Under the pieces are notes generated by a model. It did no database searches and was not told where the DNA came from. It worked only from the letters and a program-made list of their open reading frames with translations. 48,267 nucleotides of DNA from Pseudomonadota bacterium (GTDB lineage: Bacteria; Myxococcota_A; Polyangia; Fen-1088), in contig JADGRC010000088.1 in NCBI GenBank assembly GCA_017881245.1, positions 1-48,267 on the forward strand, written 5' to 3'. The stretch's first letter is position 1; each line of letters starts with the position of its first letter. This document shows, piece after piece, positions 36,083 through 44,717 of this stretch. Both the position numbers and the translations under genes were made by a program.

Positions 36083-36502
36083 TTACCAGTCGCCCCGGCG
36101 ACCGCGACCACCGCGGCCACCGCCACCCTCGCGGCCGCCGCCACCGCCCTCGCGACCGCCATCGCCACCACCACCCTCGCGACCGCCGCCACCACGGTAG
36201 CCGCCACGACCGCCACCGCCCCCACCTCCCCCACCGCCAGCGCCACGCGGACTTCGCTCTCGCGCCTCGCTAACGGCGATGGCACGCCCTTGGATCGTTC
36301 GTCCATTCAACGATTCAATCACCGCCGAAGCATCCTCCGCGGTGGCCATTTCAACGAATGCGAATCCACGCGGCCGGCCGGTCTCGCGGTCCATGACGAC
36401 CTTCACCTCCACGACGTTCCGCCCGCCTTCTGCAAAGGCCTCGCGGAGTTCCGGCTCGGTCACGTTGTACGACAAATTCCCTACATAGAGCCTCGTTCCC
36501 AT
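36083..36502 (-). CDS. Gly-rich RRM RNA-binding protein
   Basis: A 139-residue protein from ATG 36502 with AAGGAG upstream. Residues 1-80 are a complete RNA-recognition motif: RLYVGNLSYNV (RNP2) and RGFAFVEM (RNP1), with aromatic residues in place. Residues 90-139 are almost entirely Gly, Arg and Glu (GGRGG, EGGGG runs), like cold-induced RNA chaperones of cyanobacteria and other bacteria. Role is likely cold or stress RNA remodelling. The tail could drive phase separation, which is inference. The G-rich coding repeats occupy about 36085-36250. Confidence 0.92.
   Translation of the reverse strand: MGTRLYVGNLSYNVTEPELREAFAEGGRNVVEVKVVMDRETGRPRGFAFVEMATAEDASAVIESLNGRTIQGRAIAVSEARERSPRGAGGGGGGGGGGRGGYRGGGGREGGGGDGGREGGGGGREGGGGRGGRGRRGDW
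36085..36250 (-). repeat. Codon repeats encoding the Gly/Arg/Glu tail
   Basis: Plus-strand reading is a low-complexity tract of CCGCCACC-like units that encodes the GGRGG/EGGGG tail of the RRM protein. Length may vary by slippage between strains; its frame is maintained here. Confidence 0.7.
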
Positions 36503-36934
36503 CTGCGTTCTCCTTGGTTCGCGGACTGTGGCGCGCACGGCACCTGTGTGGCTGGAATAGTCGAATCACACGCGGGGACAGCCTGGGCGACAAAGCCCGA
36601 GCCCACGCCATCTTCACAAGACTCTCGAAGATGGGAACTCATGCGCCGGCAGGTGGCCAAGTGCCGCGCAACAGGATCCATGACGCTGGAACGACGAAAC
36701 TGCACCCTGCACTCGCTTGAATCACCAGGATACCAACTGCGTTACGTGACGTCGCAAGAAAATTACGGTCGCCCTCGACGTCGGCTCGCCACATTTTCCC
36801 GCGGCAGTCCCTCTCCAAGCTGTAACCGTAGGCCTGCTTCGTACGAGGTAGGTGAACGTCATACCCGTTTTTCCCTGGCCTCTCAGACTGCCACTAGCAT
36901 CGCTGTGGGCACGTGCGCGCCGGATGTGCTCGAC
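36503..36934. other. 430-base gap between RRM and leuB genes
   Basis: No gene is supported. Only the AAGGAG ribosome site of the RRM gene is recognised at the left end. The rest could be a long 5' leader for the RRM mRNA, as cold-shock genes often have. I saw no clear promoter, tRNA or strong hairpin. Confidence 0.5.
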
Positions 36935-37999
36935 CTAGGCCAGCGCGCGCACCACGGCATCGCCCGCCTCGGACGTCCCGATAGGCGCAACGCCCGCGGC
37001 GGCGGCGATGTCCCCCGGCAACAGGCCCGCCGCGATGGCGGAGGCCACCGCGCGTTCGACGGCCTCGGCCTCGGCGAATAGGTCCAAGGAATGACGCAAC
37101 AGCATCGCCACGCTCAAGATCGTGGCGTACGGATTGGCGACTCCCTTGCCGGCGATATCGGGCGCGGAACCGTGAATCGGTTCATAGAGGCCCCGTTTGC
37201 CTTCGCCGAGCGAGGCCGACGGCAACATCCCCATCGATCCCACCAGCATCGACGCCTCGTCGGTCAGGATGTCGCCGAACATGTTCTCGGTGACAATCAC
37301 GTCGAAGTCCGCGGGACGCCGGATGAGGTGCATGGCGCAAGCGTCCACCAACATGTGGCTAAGCGCGACGTCGGAGAATTCGTCGCGCATCACGCGGGTC
37401 GCGACCTCGCGCCACAACCTCGATGTCTCCAGAACGTTGGCTTTGTCCACCGAGGTCAGCTTCTTCTTCCGAACGCGGGCCAGGCGCGCGGCGACACGAA
37501 CGATGCGCTCCACCTCGCCCACCGTGTAGACGCACAGATCGGAGGCCCGATCGCGCTCGCGGACCTTCTCGCCAAAATAGATGCCGCCCGTCAGCTCGCG
37601 AACGACGATCATGTCCACGCCGGCCAAGATCTCCGGACGCAGGGTCGACGCGCCGAGCAGGCTCGGATTGACGGCGACCGGACGCAGGTTCGCGTAAAGG
37701 CCAAGCCCCTTGCGAATCGCCAGCAGACCCTGCTCGGGACGAACGCGCGCCTTCGGATCGTCCCACTTCGGACCTCCGACCGCTCCCAACAACACCGCGT
37801 CCGCATCCAAGCACTGGTTGAGCGTCACGTCCGGCAACGCCGTGGCCGTGGCGTCGATGGCCGCGCCGCCGATCAGGGCATCGCGGGTCACGAATTCGTG
37901 CCTAAACTTCCGAGCGACGGCGCCAAGGACCTTCAGTCCCTCGGCCACGACCTCGGGGCCAATTCCGTCTCCGGGCAACACGACGATGACAGCGCGCAT
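36935..37999 (-). CDS. leuB: 3-isopropylmalate dehydrogenase
   Basis: A 354-residue enzyme of leucine biosynthesis that oxidises and decarboxylates 3-isopropylmalate using [20 protein letters not shown] is the family start. Substrate and metal residues are in [11 protein letters not shown] and [14 protein letters not shown]; the NAD-binding block is in [18 protein letters not shown]. Family signature [14 protein letters not shown] is present. Length is normal. AAGAGG precedes ATG 37999. No other leucine genes are near, so leuCD must lie elsewhere. Cytoplasmic. Confidence 0.96.
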   Translation of the reverse strand: MRAVIVVLPGDGIGPEVVAEGLKVLGAVARKFRHEFVTRDALIGGAAIDATATALPDVTLNQCLDADAVLLGAVGGPKWDDPKARVRPEQGLLAIRKGLGLYANLRPVAVNPSLLGASTLRPEILAGVDMIVVRELTGGIYFGEKVRERDRASDLCVYTVGEVERIVRVAARLARVRKKKLTSVDKANVLETSRLWREVATRVMRDEFSDVALSHMLVDACAMHLIRRPADFDVIVTENMFGDILTDEASMLVGSMGMLPSASLGEGKRGLYEPIHGSAPDIAGKGVANPYATILSVAMLLRHSLDLFAEAEAVERAVASAIAAGLLPGDIAAAAGVAPIGTSEAGDAVVRALA

Positions 38000-38082
38000 G
38001 AGAACCTCTTCCGATTGAATGCGGCGCGGACTTTACCGGCCGATCGGATCGAGTCAAGCCGTGCCGCGCGCCTCGGATCCCG

Positions 38083-38088
38083 TATACT
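38083..38088 (+). promoter_or_regulatory. -10-like TATACT before the Cys-rich gene
   Basis: TATACT lies 8 bases before ATG 38097, giving a predicted leaderless or 1-2 base leader transcript. No matching -35 box is obvious. Confidence 0.45.
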
Positions 38089-38096
38089 CCGCCGCC

Positions 38097-38471
38097 ATGC
38101 AAGCATCGACAACGAGACCCCGGCGAACTCCCCTGATCGCCACCTTCTTGACCATCATCGCCCTGCTGTCAGGCGGATCGTTCCTGGCCGAGGCCAAGCG
38201 CGCCCGCAAGGCCCCGGCCGCCGACACGGCCGACTGCAAGAAAGACACGGACTGCGTGGTGGTTCCCGACGACTGCTGTTCGTGCAATCAGGGCGGCAAG
38301 CAACACGCCATACCGAAGAAGGAAAGAGAAGCCTACGAGAAAGCCCGCAAGAAACGCTGCGGCGGCACGGCCTGCACCGAAATGATGTCCGAGGACCAGA
38401 GCTGTTCCAAGCGCGCGTTCTGCGGCGCCGGCATCTGCGAACTCGAAGATCCGCCCGTCAAGGCGCCCTGA
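38097..38471 (+). CDS. Exported protein with a C-terminal cysteine cluster
   Basis: A 124-residue protein from ATG 38097. A basic stretch and hydrophobic helix (PLIATFLTIIALLSGGSFLA) form a signal peptide, cleavable near AEAKR. The mature part holds ten cysteines spaced C-x5-C-x6-CC-x-C, then C-x4-C, C-x5-C-x4-C, resembling eight-cysteine-cluster proteins that I recall from Myxococcota; that resemblance is not certain. Disulfide bonds outside the cytoplasm are likely. Lys/Glu-rich helix between the two Cys groups. No known function. A longer frame upstream has no support because the -10-like hexamer lies inside it. It faces nadE tail to tail. Confidence 0.72.
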   Translation: MQASTTRPRRTPLIATFLTIIALLSGGSFLAEAKRARKAPAADTADCKKDTDCVVVPDDCCSCNQGGKQHAIPKKEREAYEKARKKRCGGTACTEMMSEDQSCSKRAFCGAGICELEDPPVKAP

Positions 38472-38602
38472 GGTGTCGCGGCCTCGCCTGCTTCTTCGAA
38501 ACGGCTCAGGCGATTCAGGCCCCGCCATCAGGACGCTGTCGGCCGATTGAGCTGCGAGTCCACACGGCTTCCCCGCCGCCAAAATATCCACGTCGTGCGA
38601 CC

Positions 38603-40312
38603 TTACCCGCGCCAAGCTTGAGCGATCGGCATGCGCCGGCCTGGACCGAATGCCTTGCCCGTGATCTTCAAACCAGGTGGCATCTGGCGGCGTTTGTACT
38701 CGCTCAGACGCACCCGCCGGACCACGTCATCAACAATCGTCGGCGGGAATCCCGCGGCCACCAAGGCGGCGCTGTCCATGCCCTGTTCGAGGTGGGCTTC
38801 CAAGACGGCGTCCAGAACGTCGTAAGGAGGCAACGAATCCTGGTCGGTTTGGTGCGGGCGCAGCTCCGCGGACGGAGCCTTGGCCAACGTGGATTCGGGG
38901 ATCACGGGCGTCCCACGATCCGGACCTGCCGCGCGTCGACCGTTAATGGTCCGTGCCAGTCGGTATACGAGCGTCTTCGGAACGTCGCTGATCACCGCCA
39001 ACCCACCCGCCATGTCGCCGTACAGCGTGCAGTATCCGGTCGCGATCTCGCTCTTGTTGCCGGTCGTCAGCAACAGGCGTCCGGAACGATTCGACAGTGC
39101 CATCAGGATCGCGCCCCGAACCCGCGCTTGCAGGTTTTCCGACGCCAGATCCGGCGCGCCGGGAACGTCGGGCATGCCCAGACGCCCAAACACGGGCCCG
39201 AGTTCGGCCAGATACGCCGAGAACATCGGCTCGATGGAGACGATCTCGAAATCGATGCCCAACGACGTGGCCAGCGCGCGTGCGTCGGTCACGGAACCCG
39301 CCGACGAATAACGCGACGGCATCGCCACGCCAAGAACGTTCTTCGGTCCCAAGGCCTCGGCGGCGATGCACGCCACCAACGCGGAGTCTATGCCCCCGGA
39401 AAGGCCTAGAAGCGCCCGTGGGAATCCACAGCGGCGGGCGTAGTCGCGCGTTCCCAGAGCCAGCGCTTGCAAGGCGGCCTGCTCGGCGGTCGCGGCCTCG
39501 CCCTCGGCTTCGGAACGCACGTCGCCGGTTTCCGCGTCGACGTCAGCAAAGACCAGATCCGCGGCAAACTCTCGTGCCCGGGCGATGACCTGCCCGCCCG
39601 AGGAAAAAACCGCGCTCGCCCCATCGAAGACGAGATCGTCTTGGCCGCCCACTTGGTTCACGAAGGCGAGCGGCAAACCCCACCGACGGGCCGTCGCCGC
39701 CAGCATACGCGGACGCAAGACCCGCTTTTCCATGGTGAAAGGCGAGGCGGCGATATTGACTATCAGTTGGGCTCCCGCCTTGACCAGGCGCTCGATCGGA
39801 TCCTCGCGGTAAAGGCGGCGCGGCCAGAAATCCCCGTCGTTCCAAATGTCTTCGCAGATCGAAACGCCAATGCGGCGGCCTCGAAAATTGACCACGTACG
39901 CTTCCGTGCCCGGTTCGAAATACCGCCATTCGTCGAAAACATCGTAGGTCGGAAGCAGCGACTTTCGGCACACCGCCACCACCTGTCCCTGGTCGATGAA
40001 AGCTGCGGCGTTCGCCACGCGCCGACCCACGGAAGTTTCCGGAAGCGACTCGGGGAAACCCACCAGAACCGCCGTCCGCGAAGGCTTGCGACCGACACGA
40101 CCGGCAAGATCCCGGAGGGTAGCGTTGGCCGCGGCCAGAAATCCGGCGCGTTCCAACAGGTCCTTCGGCGGATAGCCGGACACGGCCAATTCGGGCAAGA
40201 CCAACAAATTGGCACCGCCCGACTCGGCGGCCGAGATCGCATCCTCAATCAATCGGCGGTTTCCGTCGAAATCCCCGACCGTGGGGTTGATCTGGCCAAG
40301 CGCGATCCGCAC
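38603..40312 (-). CDS. nadE: Glutamine-dependent NAD+ synthetase
   Basis: A 569-residue two-domain enzyme converting nicotinate adenine dinucleotide to NAD+ with glutamine as ammonia source. The N-terminal glutaminase is of nitrilase type with triad Glu41 (LVLPELAVSG), Lys117 (CRKSLLPTYDVF) and Cys153 (GVSICEDIW), all present. From about residue 295, LLGLSGGIDSALVACI is the ATP-pyrophosphatase loop of the NAD synthase domain. LTTGNKSEIATGYCTLYGD is the second signature. GTG 40312 lies 7 bases past a TAGAGT. It is divergent from the 5'-nucleotidase with a 41-base gap. Confidence 0.96.
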   Translation of the reverse strand: MRIALGQINPTVGDFDGNRRLIEDAISAAESGGANLLVLPELAVSGYPPKDLLERAGFLAAANATLRDLAGRVGRKPSRTAVLVGFPESLPETSVGRRVANAAAFIDQGQVVAVCRKSLLPTYDVFDEWRYFEPGTEAYVVNFRGRRIGVSICEDIWNDGDFWPRRLYREDPIERLVKAGAQLIVNIAASPFTMEKRVLRPRMLAATARRWGLPLAFVNQVGGQDDLVFDGASAVFSSGGQVIARAREFAADLVFADVDAETGDVRSEAEGEAATAEQAALQALALGTRDYARRCGFPRALLGLSGGIDSALVACIAAEALGPKNVLGVAMPSRYSSAGSVTDARALATSLGIDFEIVSIEPMFSAYLAELGPVFGRLGMPDVPGAPDLASENLQARVRGAILMALSNRSGRLLLTTGNKSEIATGYCTLYGDMAGGLAVISDVPKTLVYRLARTINGRRAAGPDRGTPVIPESTLAKAPSAELRPHQTDQDSLPPYDVLDAVLEAHLEQGMDSAALVAAGFPPTIVDDVVRRVRLSEYKRRQMPPGLKITGKAFGPGRRMPIAQAWRG

Positions 40313-40353
40313 CCCGGAAACTCTAGTCGAAAATGCCTGCTAGAATGAAGCCG
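40313..40353. promoter_or_regulatory. Back-to-back leaderless-type promoters of nadE and 5'-nucleotidase
   Basis: TAGAGT on the minus strand (40325-40320) is 7 bases from GTG 40312; TAGAAT on the plus strand (40341-40346) is 7 bases from ATG 40354. The whole gap is 41 bases, so the two -10 elements are 15 bases apart and their polymerases must compete. No -35 boxes match well. Confidence 0.5.
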
Positions 40354-41877
40354 ATGTCCACCGTCGGAGCGGCGGTCGATCGCACGCCGGAAGCCGAAAT
40401 CATCGAGTCCGCCGCAAGGCCCCTCGATATTCCGCGGAAGAATCGCGTGTACGTGAACCGCAACCTGCGCCTCGACAAGATCGAGATGGTCGGGTTCGAC
40501 ATGGACTACACGCTGGCCATCTATGATCAGGCCCGCATCGAGCAGTTGTCCATCCAGGCGACGTTGGACAAGTTGTGCGTCAACAAGGGCTATCCTGACG
40601 AGATTCGCCGGTTGACCTACGACCCCGCGCTGGCGATCCGTGGGTTGGTCGTCGACCGCCCGAACGGCAACATATTCAAGCCGGATCGGTATGGGTTCCC
40701 AGGGCGGGCACGCCACGGATCCGCCGCGATTGAGCGCGATCGCGTGGCGGAGCTTTATCAGCGCGAACGGATGAGCCTGTCGAGCCCGCGCTACGCGTGG
40801 ATCGATTCACTCTTCGCGCTGCCCGAGGCCGTTCTATACGCTTGTTTGGTCGACTATTTCGATCGGCGCTCGGACACCCACCCGCCGAGGCCGGACTACG
40901 CGGCGATGTGGGATCATATCCGCGAATGCATCGACCTCGCCCACCGCGACGGATCGATCAAGGAAACCGTCCAGGGGCGTTTGTCGGATTTCATCGAAAC
41001 CGATCCCCACCTGGCGGAGACCCTTCACAAGCTGCGATCGTCGGGGAAGCGCCTGTTCCTGTTGACCAACTCGGCGTGGGATTACACCGATCCCGTCATG
41101 AGCCACCTGCTGGACGGGCAGCTCGGGGCTTATCCATCGTGGCGGAACTATTTCGACATCATTGTCGTCGCGGCCTGCAAACCGGAATTCTTCACCGAGG
41201 AGCGGCCCTTCGTCGAACTGGATGGCGAGGGCCTGCCTCTGGTCCGAACGTCGACCGGACCTTTCGTTCGCGGCCGCATCTATTCGGGCGGCAACCTGAA
41301 ACAATTCGAGGCGCGCGCGCGCGCCAGCGGCGACGGCGTTCTCTTCGTCGGAGATCACATCTACGGCGACATGCTGAGGTCGCGGAAATCCTCCAGTTGG
41401 CGCACCGCCATGATCGTTCAGGAACTGGAACACGAGATCACAACGACGGACCGCCTGCGACCAGGGTTGGTCGCGCTCGATCAGCTGGACAACCGCTTGA
41501 ACCAACTGGACGCCGAGCTGAACGAACGACAGTCGGCGATGCGAACGCTCCAACGCCTCGAGGCCGAGGAGGACGAGGGTCCGAGCGGCCTGGAACTGCA
41601 CGCCGCCCAGCGCGCCGTCAAAACCGACATCGATCGGTTGCGGGTCGATCTGAAACGAACGCATGCCGAGCATCGGGCCATCGAAAAGGAGACCGACCTG
41701 GCGTTCAACCCGCACTGGGGACCCATTTTTCGCGAGGGCTACGAGATCAGTAAATTCGGTGAACAGGTCGAGGCGTACGCGTGCGTGTACACCAGCCGCG
41801 TCTCGAACCTGCGGTTCTATTCGCCGATGCAGTACTTTCGTGGCCCGCGCGATCGCATGCCCCACGAACGAATCTGA
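40354..41877 (+). CDS. HAD-family cytosolic purine-type 5'-nucleotidase
   Basis: A 507-residue member of the HAD-IG 5'-nucleotidase (cN-II-like) family, dephosphorylating nucleoside monophosphates. Motif I is GFDMDYTLAIY with nucleophile Asp49 and acid/base Asp51; motif II is RLFLLTNSAWDY; motif IV is VLFVGDHIYGDML with the metal Asp residues. A helical segment (residues 370-440, NQLDAELNERQSAM) forms an extension. The ATG at 40354 is preferred; upstream in-frame ATGs at 40333 and 40345 overlap the -10-like TAGAAT. The gene is divergent from nadE, matching a link to purine nucleotide and NAD turnover. Confidence 0.9.
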   Translation: MSTVGAAVDRTPEAEIIESAARPLDIPRKNRVYVNRNLRLDKIEMVGFDMDYTLAIYDQARIEQLSIQATLDKLCVNKGYPDEIRRLTYDPALAIRGLVVDRPNGNIFKPDRYGFPGRARHGSAAIERDRVAELYQRERMSLSSPRYAWIDSLFALPEAVLYACLVDYFDRRSDTHPPRPDYAAMWDHIRECIDLAHRDGSIKETVQGRLSDFIETDPHLAETLHKLRSSGKRLFLLTNSAWDYTDPVMSHLLDGQLGAYPSWRNYFDIIVVAACKPEFFTEERPFVELDGEGLPLVRTSTGPFVRGRIYSGGNLKQFEARARASGDGVLFVGDHIYGDMLRSRKSSSWRTAMIVQELEHEITTTDRLRPGLVALDQLDNRLNQLDAELNERQSAMRTLQRLEAEEDEGPSGLELHAAQRAVKTDIDRLRVDLKRTHAEHRAIEKETDLAFNPHWGPIFREGYEISKFGEQVEAYACVYTSRVSNLRFYSPMQYFRGPRDRMPHERI

Positions 41878-41954
41878 AACCGATCAGGCGCCAGTTGAGC
41901 CGACCGGGCCTGGTCTTGACCTCGAAGTGATAGAAATTAACGTTTTTACAATAG

Positions 41955-42170
41955 ATGATGACCATCGAGGTGACCAAGCTCCGCCGGAATCTCGCCTCCA
42001 CGCTGGAGGACGTCGCCAGGAGGCTCCAGCCCCTTCAAGTTCGAAAACATGGGCGTCCGCTGGTCACGGTGCAGCCCATCGGAAACGATGACAAGCCACC
42101 CATCGACAGGAAGGCGATCGCGGCCTTCTGTCGGCGTCATAAGATCAGCCGCTTCTCCGTCTTCGGCTCC
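41955..42170 (+). pseudogene. Truncated Phd antitoxin fused to start of an MNT nucleotidyltransferase
   Basis: From ATG 41955, residues 1-45 (IEVTKLRRNLASTLEDVAR, VRKHGRPLVTVQPIG) are a Phd/YefM antitoxin-type DNA-binding start. They continue directly into IAAFCRRHKISRFSVFGS, the N-terminus of minimal nucleotidyltransferases (MntA-type antitoxins). The family normally goes on with a Ser/Arg loop and a DxD metal motif; here the match ends at FGS (42170) and the frame runs on to 42398 antisense to the tautomerase gene without resemblance. So the toxin-neutralising catalytic part is lost. A TACAAT lies just before the start. It may still bind DNA as a short protein, which cannot be judged here. 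Confidence 0.65.
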
Positions 42171-42198
42171 TCGGGGGGTAGGGGTAAGCGGAGACCAT

Positions 42199-42612
42199 CT
42201 ACGGAGTCGACCTTCTCGGATCCGGATGCTGGTATCGGTCTTCCTGGGTCCGTCCGCCGAACCCGTAGGCGGTCGCCCGAACATCTTGCACATAGATGTA
42301 GCTCTCCTCGTGAAGGTCGCCGAGCAGCCGCACAAAGGCGTCGAACGCTTCACGGATGTACTGCGCCTTTTGGGCCTTGGTGTTCGTTTCGTCGGTGATC
42401 TTGATGTCGAGGTAGACGCTGCTCTTCCGTTGCTCGGCCAGAGATCGCCCGCCGACGATCCAGTGCTCCGGCTCGACGTAGTCGATGGCGATCGACGTGA
42501 CCTCGGGTTTCTTTTCCAACACCCGCGTGGTCAGCTCGAGCAAAGTCGCGGCGATCTTGTTGCTGAGCTCGACGGATTTCTTAGCACTGACCTTCACGTT
42601 GAGGATTGGCAC
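42199..42612 (-). CDS. Tautomerase-family protein (4-OT/MIF-like)
   Basis: A 137-residue protein from GTG 42612. After Met removal the catalytic N-terminal Pro is exposed (M-PILNVKVSAKK), the hallmark of the tautomerase superfamily. LLELTTRVLEKKPEVTSIAIDYV and AEQRKSSVYLDIKITDETNT complete the double beta-alpha-beta fold. Length is about twice that of single 4-oxalocrotonate tautomerase units, as in MIF-like or fused forms. Substrate unknown; catalysis needs Pro-1 as general base. Its stop codon sits about 30 bases from the broken Phd-nucleotidyltransferase end, so it may mark the junction of a rearrangement. Confidence 0.85.
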   Translation of the reverse strand: MPILNVKVSAKKSVELSNKIAATLLELTTRVLEKKPEVTSIAIDYVEPEHWIVGGRSLAEQRKSSVYLDIKITDETNTKAQKAQYIREAFDAFVRLLGDLHEESYIYVQDVRATAYGFGGRTQEDRYQHPDPRRSTP

Positions 42613-42779
42613 GGCTTGCTCCGAAGCTCGATTCTATCCCCAAACCCCAATCCATCGGAAGCGGCTCGTGGGTCAGTTTGAAATCTAGGCCGGCGGCGGC
42701 GCTGCCACGAAGGATGTCCCGCGGTGCGGAGGAGGTCGGGAGGTGTGCGCGTGCGCGTGCGTGCGCAAAAGCCGCGACC
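42613..42779. other. Gap with alternating purine-pyrimidine tract
   Basis: No gene is supported. From 42743 to 42767 the plus strand alternates purine and pyrimidine (GT and GC steps), a sequence that readily forms Z-DNA under supercoiling. It lies just past the stop of the small lipoprotein gene and upstream of the tautomerase start. Confidence 0.5.
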
Positions 42780-42989
42780 CTAATCGATCTCGATCCGCTC
42801 GACGATCCCCGGGCATCTCCAATGCGCCGGGTGCCAGTGTCCACGTCGTCCACGATGTCCCTCGACCCATACCCCTCCCGGGCAACCTCCCGGGCGTTCG
42901 ACGACGCGCCGCTCGCGCACGACGCAAGCTGGGACCACGGTCACGACGAGCAGCGACGCCGCAATCCTCAGCAACGAACGTTTGAACAT
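42780..42989 (-). CDS. Small lipoprotein with Trp/His/Gly-rich tail
   Basis: A 69-residue protein: ASLLVVTVVPAC gives a lipobox-like Cys at 22, after a basic start (MFKRSLLR). The mature part has GGVWVEGHRGRRGHWHPAHWR, resembling short W-x-x-GHW repeats of small exported lipoproteins found in Proteobacteria. No named function. No strong ribosome site before ATG 42989; GTGGTG is the only G-rich stretch. Support is moderate because it is short. Confidence 0.55.
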   Translation of the reverse strand: MFKRSLLRIAASLLVVTVVPACVVRERRVVERPGGCPGGVWVEGHRGRRGHWHPAHWRCPGIVERIEID

Positions 42990-43070
42990 GACACCACGAT
43001 AGATCCGTCGCGACGGGACGCAACCTCTAGCGCTGCCTGAACTCTGGCAAGCGTTCGGCCAAGGATTCGG

Positions 43071-44717
43071 CTAGCGTCGTCGCCGCGCGAGTACCGTCGC
43101 TTCGTTCAACTTCACGACGCGGGCGGCGGCGAAATACACCGCGGCCCCGACGACGACGGGGCAAAGGGCGGCGATCGCGTTACCGGTGAGGCTCGCCGGC
43201 AGGACGGACGCCAACCAGCGCCCGAGCGGCCAAACCACGGCGGCCATCGCGCCGGAAGCCATCAGGATGCGCGCGACCGCCCAGAGGAACGGCCGCGTCA
43301 GCAGATGGCGAACCTGTGACTGTAAGGCGATGAGCAGCACCACCAAGTTCACGGTCGCCGCCACCGAGGTCCCAAGCGCCAGGCCCACGTGGCCAAGGCT
43401 CCTGAACGTCAGAAAGTTCCACACCAGGTTCGCGGCGACGGCCGACAGACTGGCGAGCAGCGGTACACGCGTGCGGCCGAGCGCGTAGAACGCCGGTGCC
43501 ACCACCTTGATCGCCGAGTACGCCACCAAGCCAACCGCGTACCCGGATAGCGCCCGCGCGGTTTCGATCGTGGCGTGCGGGCTGAAGCGCCCGTGTTCGA
43601 AAATCAGACGGATGATCGGGCGTGCCAGCAGCGCCAGGCCCACCGTCGACGGAACGGTCAGGAAGAGCACCATTTGCAGGCCGCGCCGGAGCGTCGCCCG
43701 CAGCGCTTCGGCATCCCCGTCCGCGGCATCGCGGGACAGATGGGTCAGGGTCGTCGTCGCGATCGCGACACCGAAGACTCCGATCGGCAGCTGCATCAAG
43801 CGGAATGCGTAGCCCAACCAAGAAATCGACCCCGGGGCGCCCATGCTGGCGAATGACGTGCTGACGACCACGTTGATTTGCACCGCCGCGACGCCCAAGG
43901 TCGCCGGCGCCATCAAGAACGCGATCCTCCGCGTACCCGGATCGCGCAAGGACAGATCGGGGCTAAATCGCGGTCGAAAACCGCGACCCCACAGCGAAGG
44001 TACCTGGACCGCGAGTTGCGCGACGCCCCCCAGCAAGGTCAGGCCCGCCCACGTGATGACAGCCCAGCGGGGCGATGGTCGAAGCCACCAGACGATGGCG
44101 CCCCCGACAATCGCGACGACGTTGAACATCGACGACGCCAAGGCGGGTGCCGTGTAACGTTCCTCCGCGTTCAAGGCCCCCATGGCGACGACCGCCAAGG
44201 AAATCGCGGGCAGAAACGGCATCATGATCCGGACCAATTGCGCCGTCAGCACCGCCTGGTCCGACGAAAACCCCGTCGCCACGACGCGCACGACCGGGCC
44301 TGGAAAAATCATGGCCAGCAGCGCCAAAGCGCCCAGATACAGCGTCAGCGTCGTGAGAACCCGATTGGCGAGAGCGTACGCCGCCGGACGCCCGTCTTGC
44401 TTCAATGTTCTCACGTACGTCGGAACGAACGCGGTCGACAGCGCCCCTTCCGCGAACAGATCGCGCAACAGGTTCGGGATTCGGAAGGCCGCCAGAAAGG
44501 CGTCGCTGTAGGCGCCTGCCCCCAGCGTCAAAGCGAAGATCTGCTCGCGCACGAGGCCGAGCACCCGCGACAGCATCGTCAAGGCACTGACCCGCCTTGC
44601 CCCGCGCGCCATGTCCGCGGCGCGAGGCGCGACGCTGGCGCGAACGGCAGCGCTAGAAGGAATGGAGGCAGCGGGCGAGAGGGGCTCGGGCGGCGAGTCG
44701 CGGGGCGCGTCCGTCAC
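43071..44717 (-). CDS. murJ: Lipid II flippase MurJ
   Basis: A 548-residue MviN/MurJ protein, which moves lipid II across the inner membrane for peptidoglycan synthesis. About 14 membrane helices are visible. RRVSALTMLSRVLGLVREQIFA is the first helix with conserved Arg residues, and DAFLAAFRIPNLLRDLFAEGALSTAFVP is the family signature block. A 40-residue Ser/Pro/Ala-rich cytoplasmic extension precedes the first helix, longer than in E. coli. GTG 44717 overlaps the upstream stop (GTGA). An internal ATG before the first helix could be an alternative start. Confidence 0.95.
   Translation of the reverse strand: MTDAPRDSPPEPLSPAASIPSSAAVRASVAPRAADMARGARRVSALTMLSRVLGLVREQIFALTLGAGAYSDAFLAAFRIPNLLRDLFAEGALSTAFVPTYVRTLKQDGRPAAYALANRVLTTLTLYLGALALLAMIFPGPVVRVVATGFSSDQAVLTAQLVRIMMPFLPAISLAVVAMGALNAEERYTAPALASSMFNVVAIVGGAIVWWLRPSPRWAVITWAGLTLLGGVAQLAVQVPSLWGRGFRPRFSPDLSLRDPGTRRIAFLMAPATLGVAAVQINVVVSTSFASMGAPGSISWLGYAFRLMQLPIGVFGVAIATTTLTHLSRDAADGDAEALRATLRRGLQMVLFLTVPSTVGLALLARPIIRLIFEHGRFSPHATIETARALSGYAVGLVAYSAIKVVAPAFYALGRTRVPLLASLSAVAANLVWNFLTFRSLGHVGLALGTSVAATVNLVVLLIALQSQVRHLLTRPFLWAVARILMASGAMAAVVWPLGRWLASVLPASLTGNAIAALCPVVVGAAVYFAAARVVKLNEATVLARRRR

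Noticed and set aside
36085-36250. Possible short-repeat or CRISPR-like array
   Set aside because: The repeats are Gly/Arg codons inside the RRM protein, irregular in length and without spacers.
36539-36934. Possible tRNA or small RNA gene
   Set aside because: No cloverleaf arms, T-loop consensus or strong terminator found by eye.
37091-39409. 772-codon open frame on the plus strand
   Set aside because: It runs antisense to leuB and nadE and through the Cys-rich gene in another frame; no recognisable domain.
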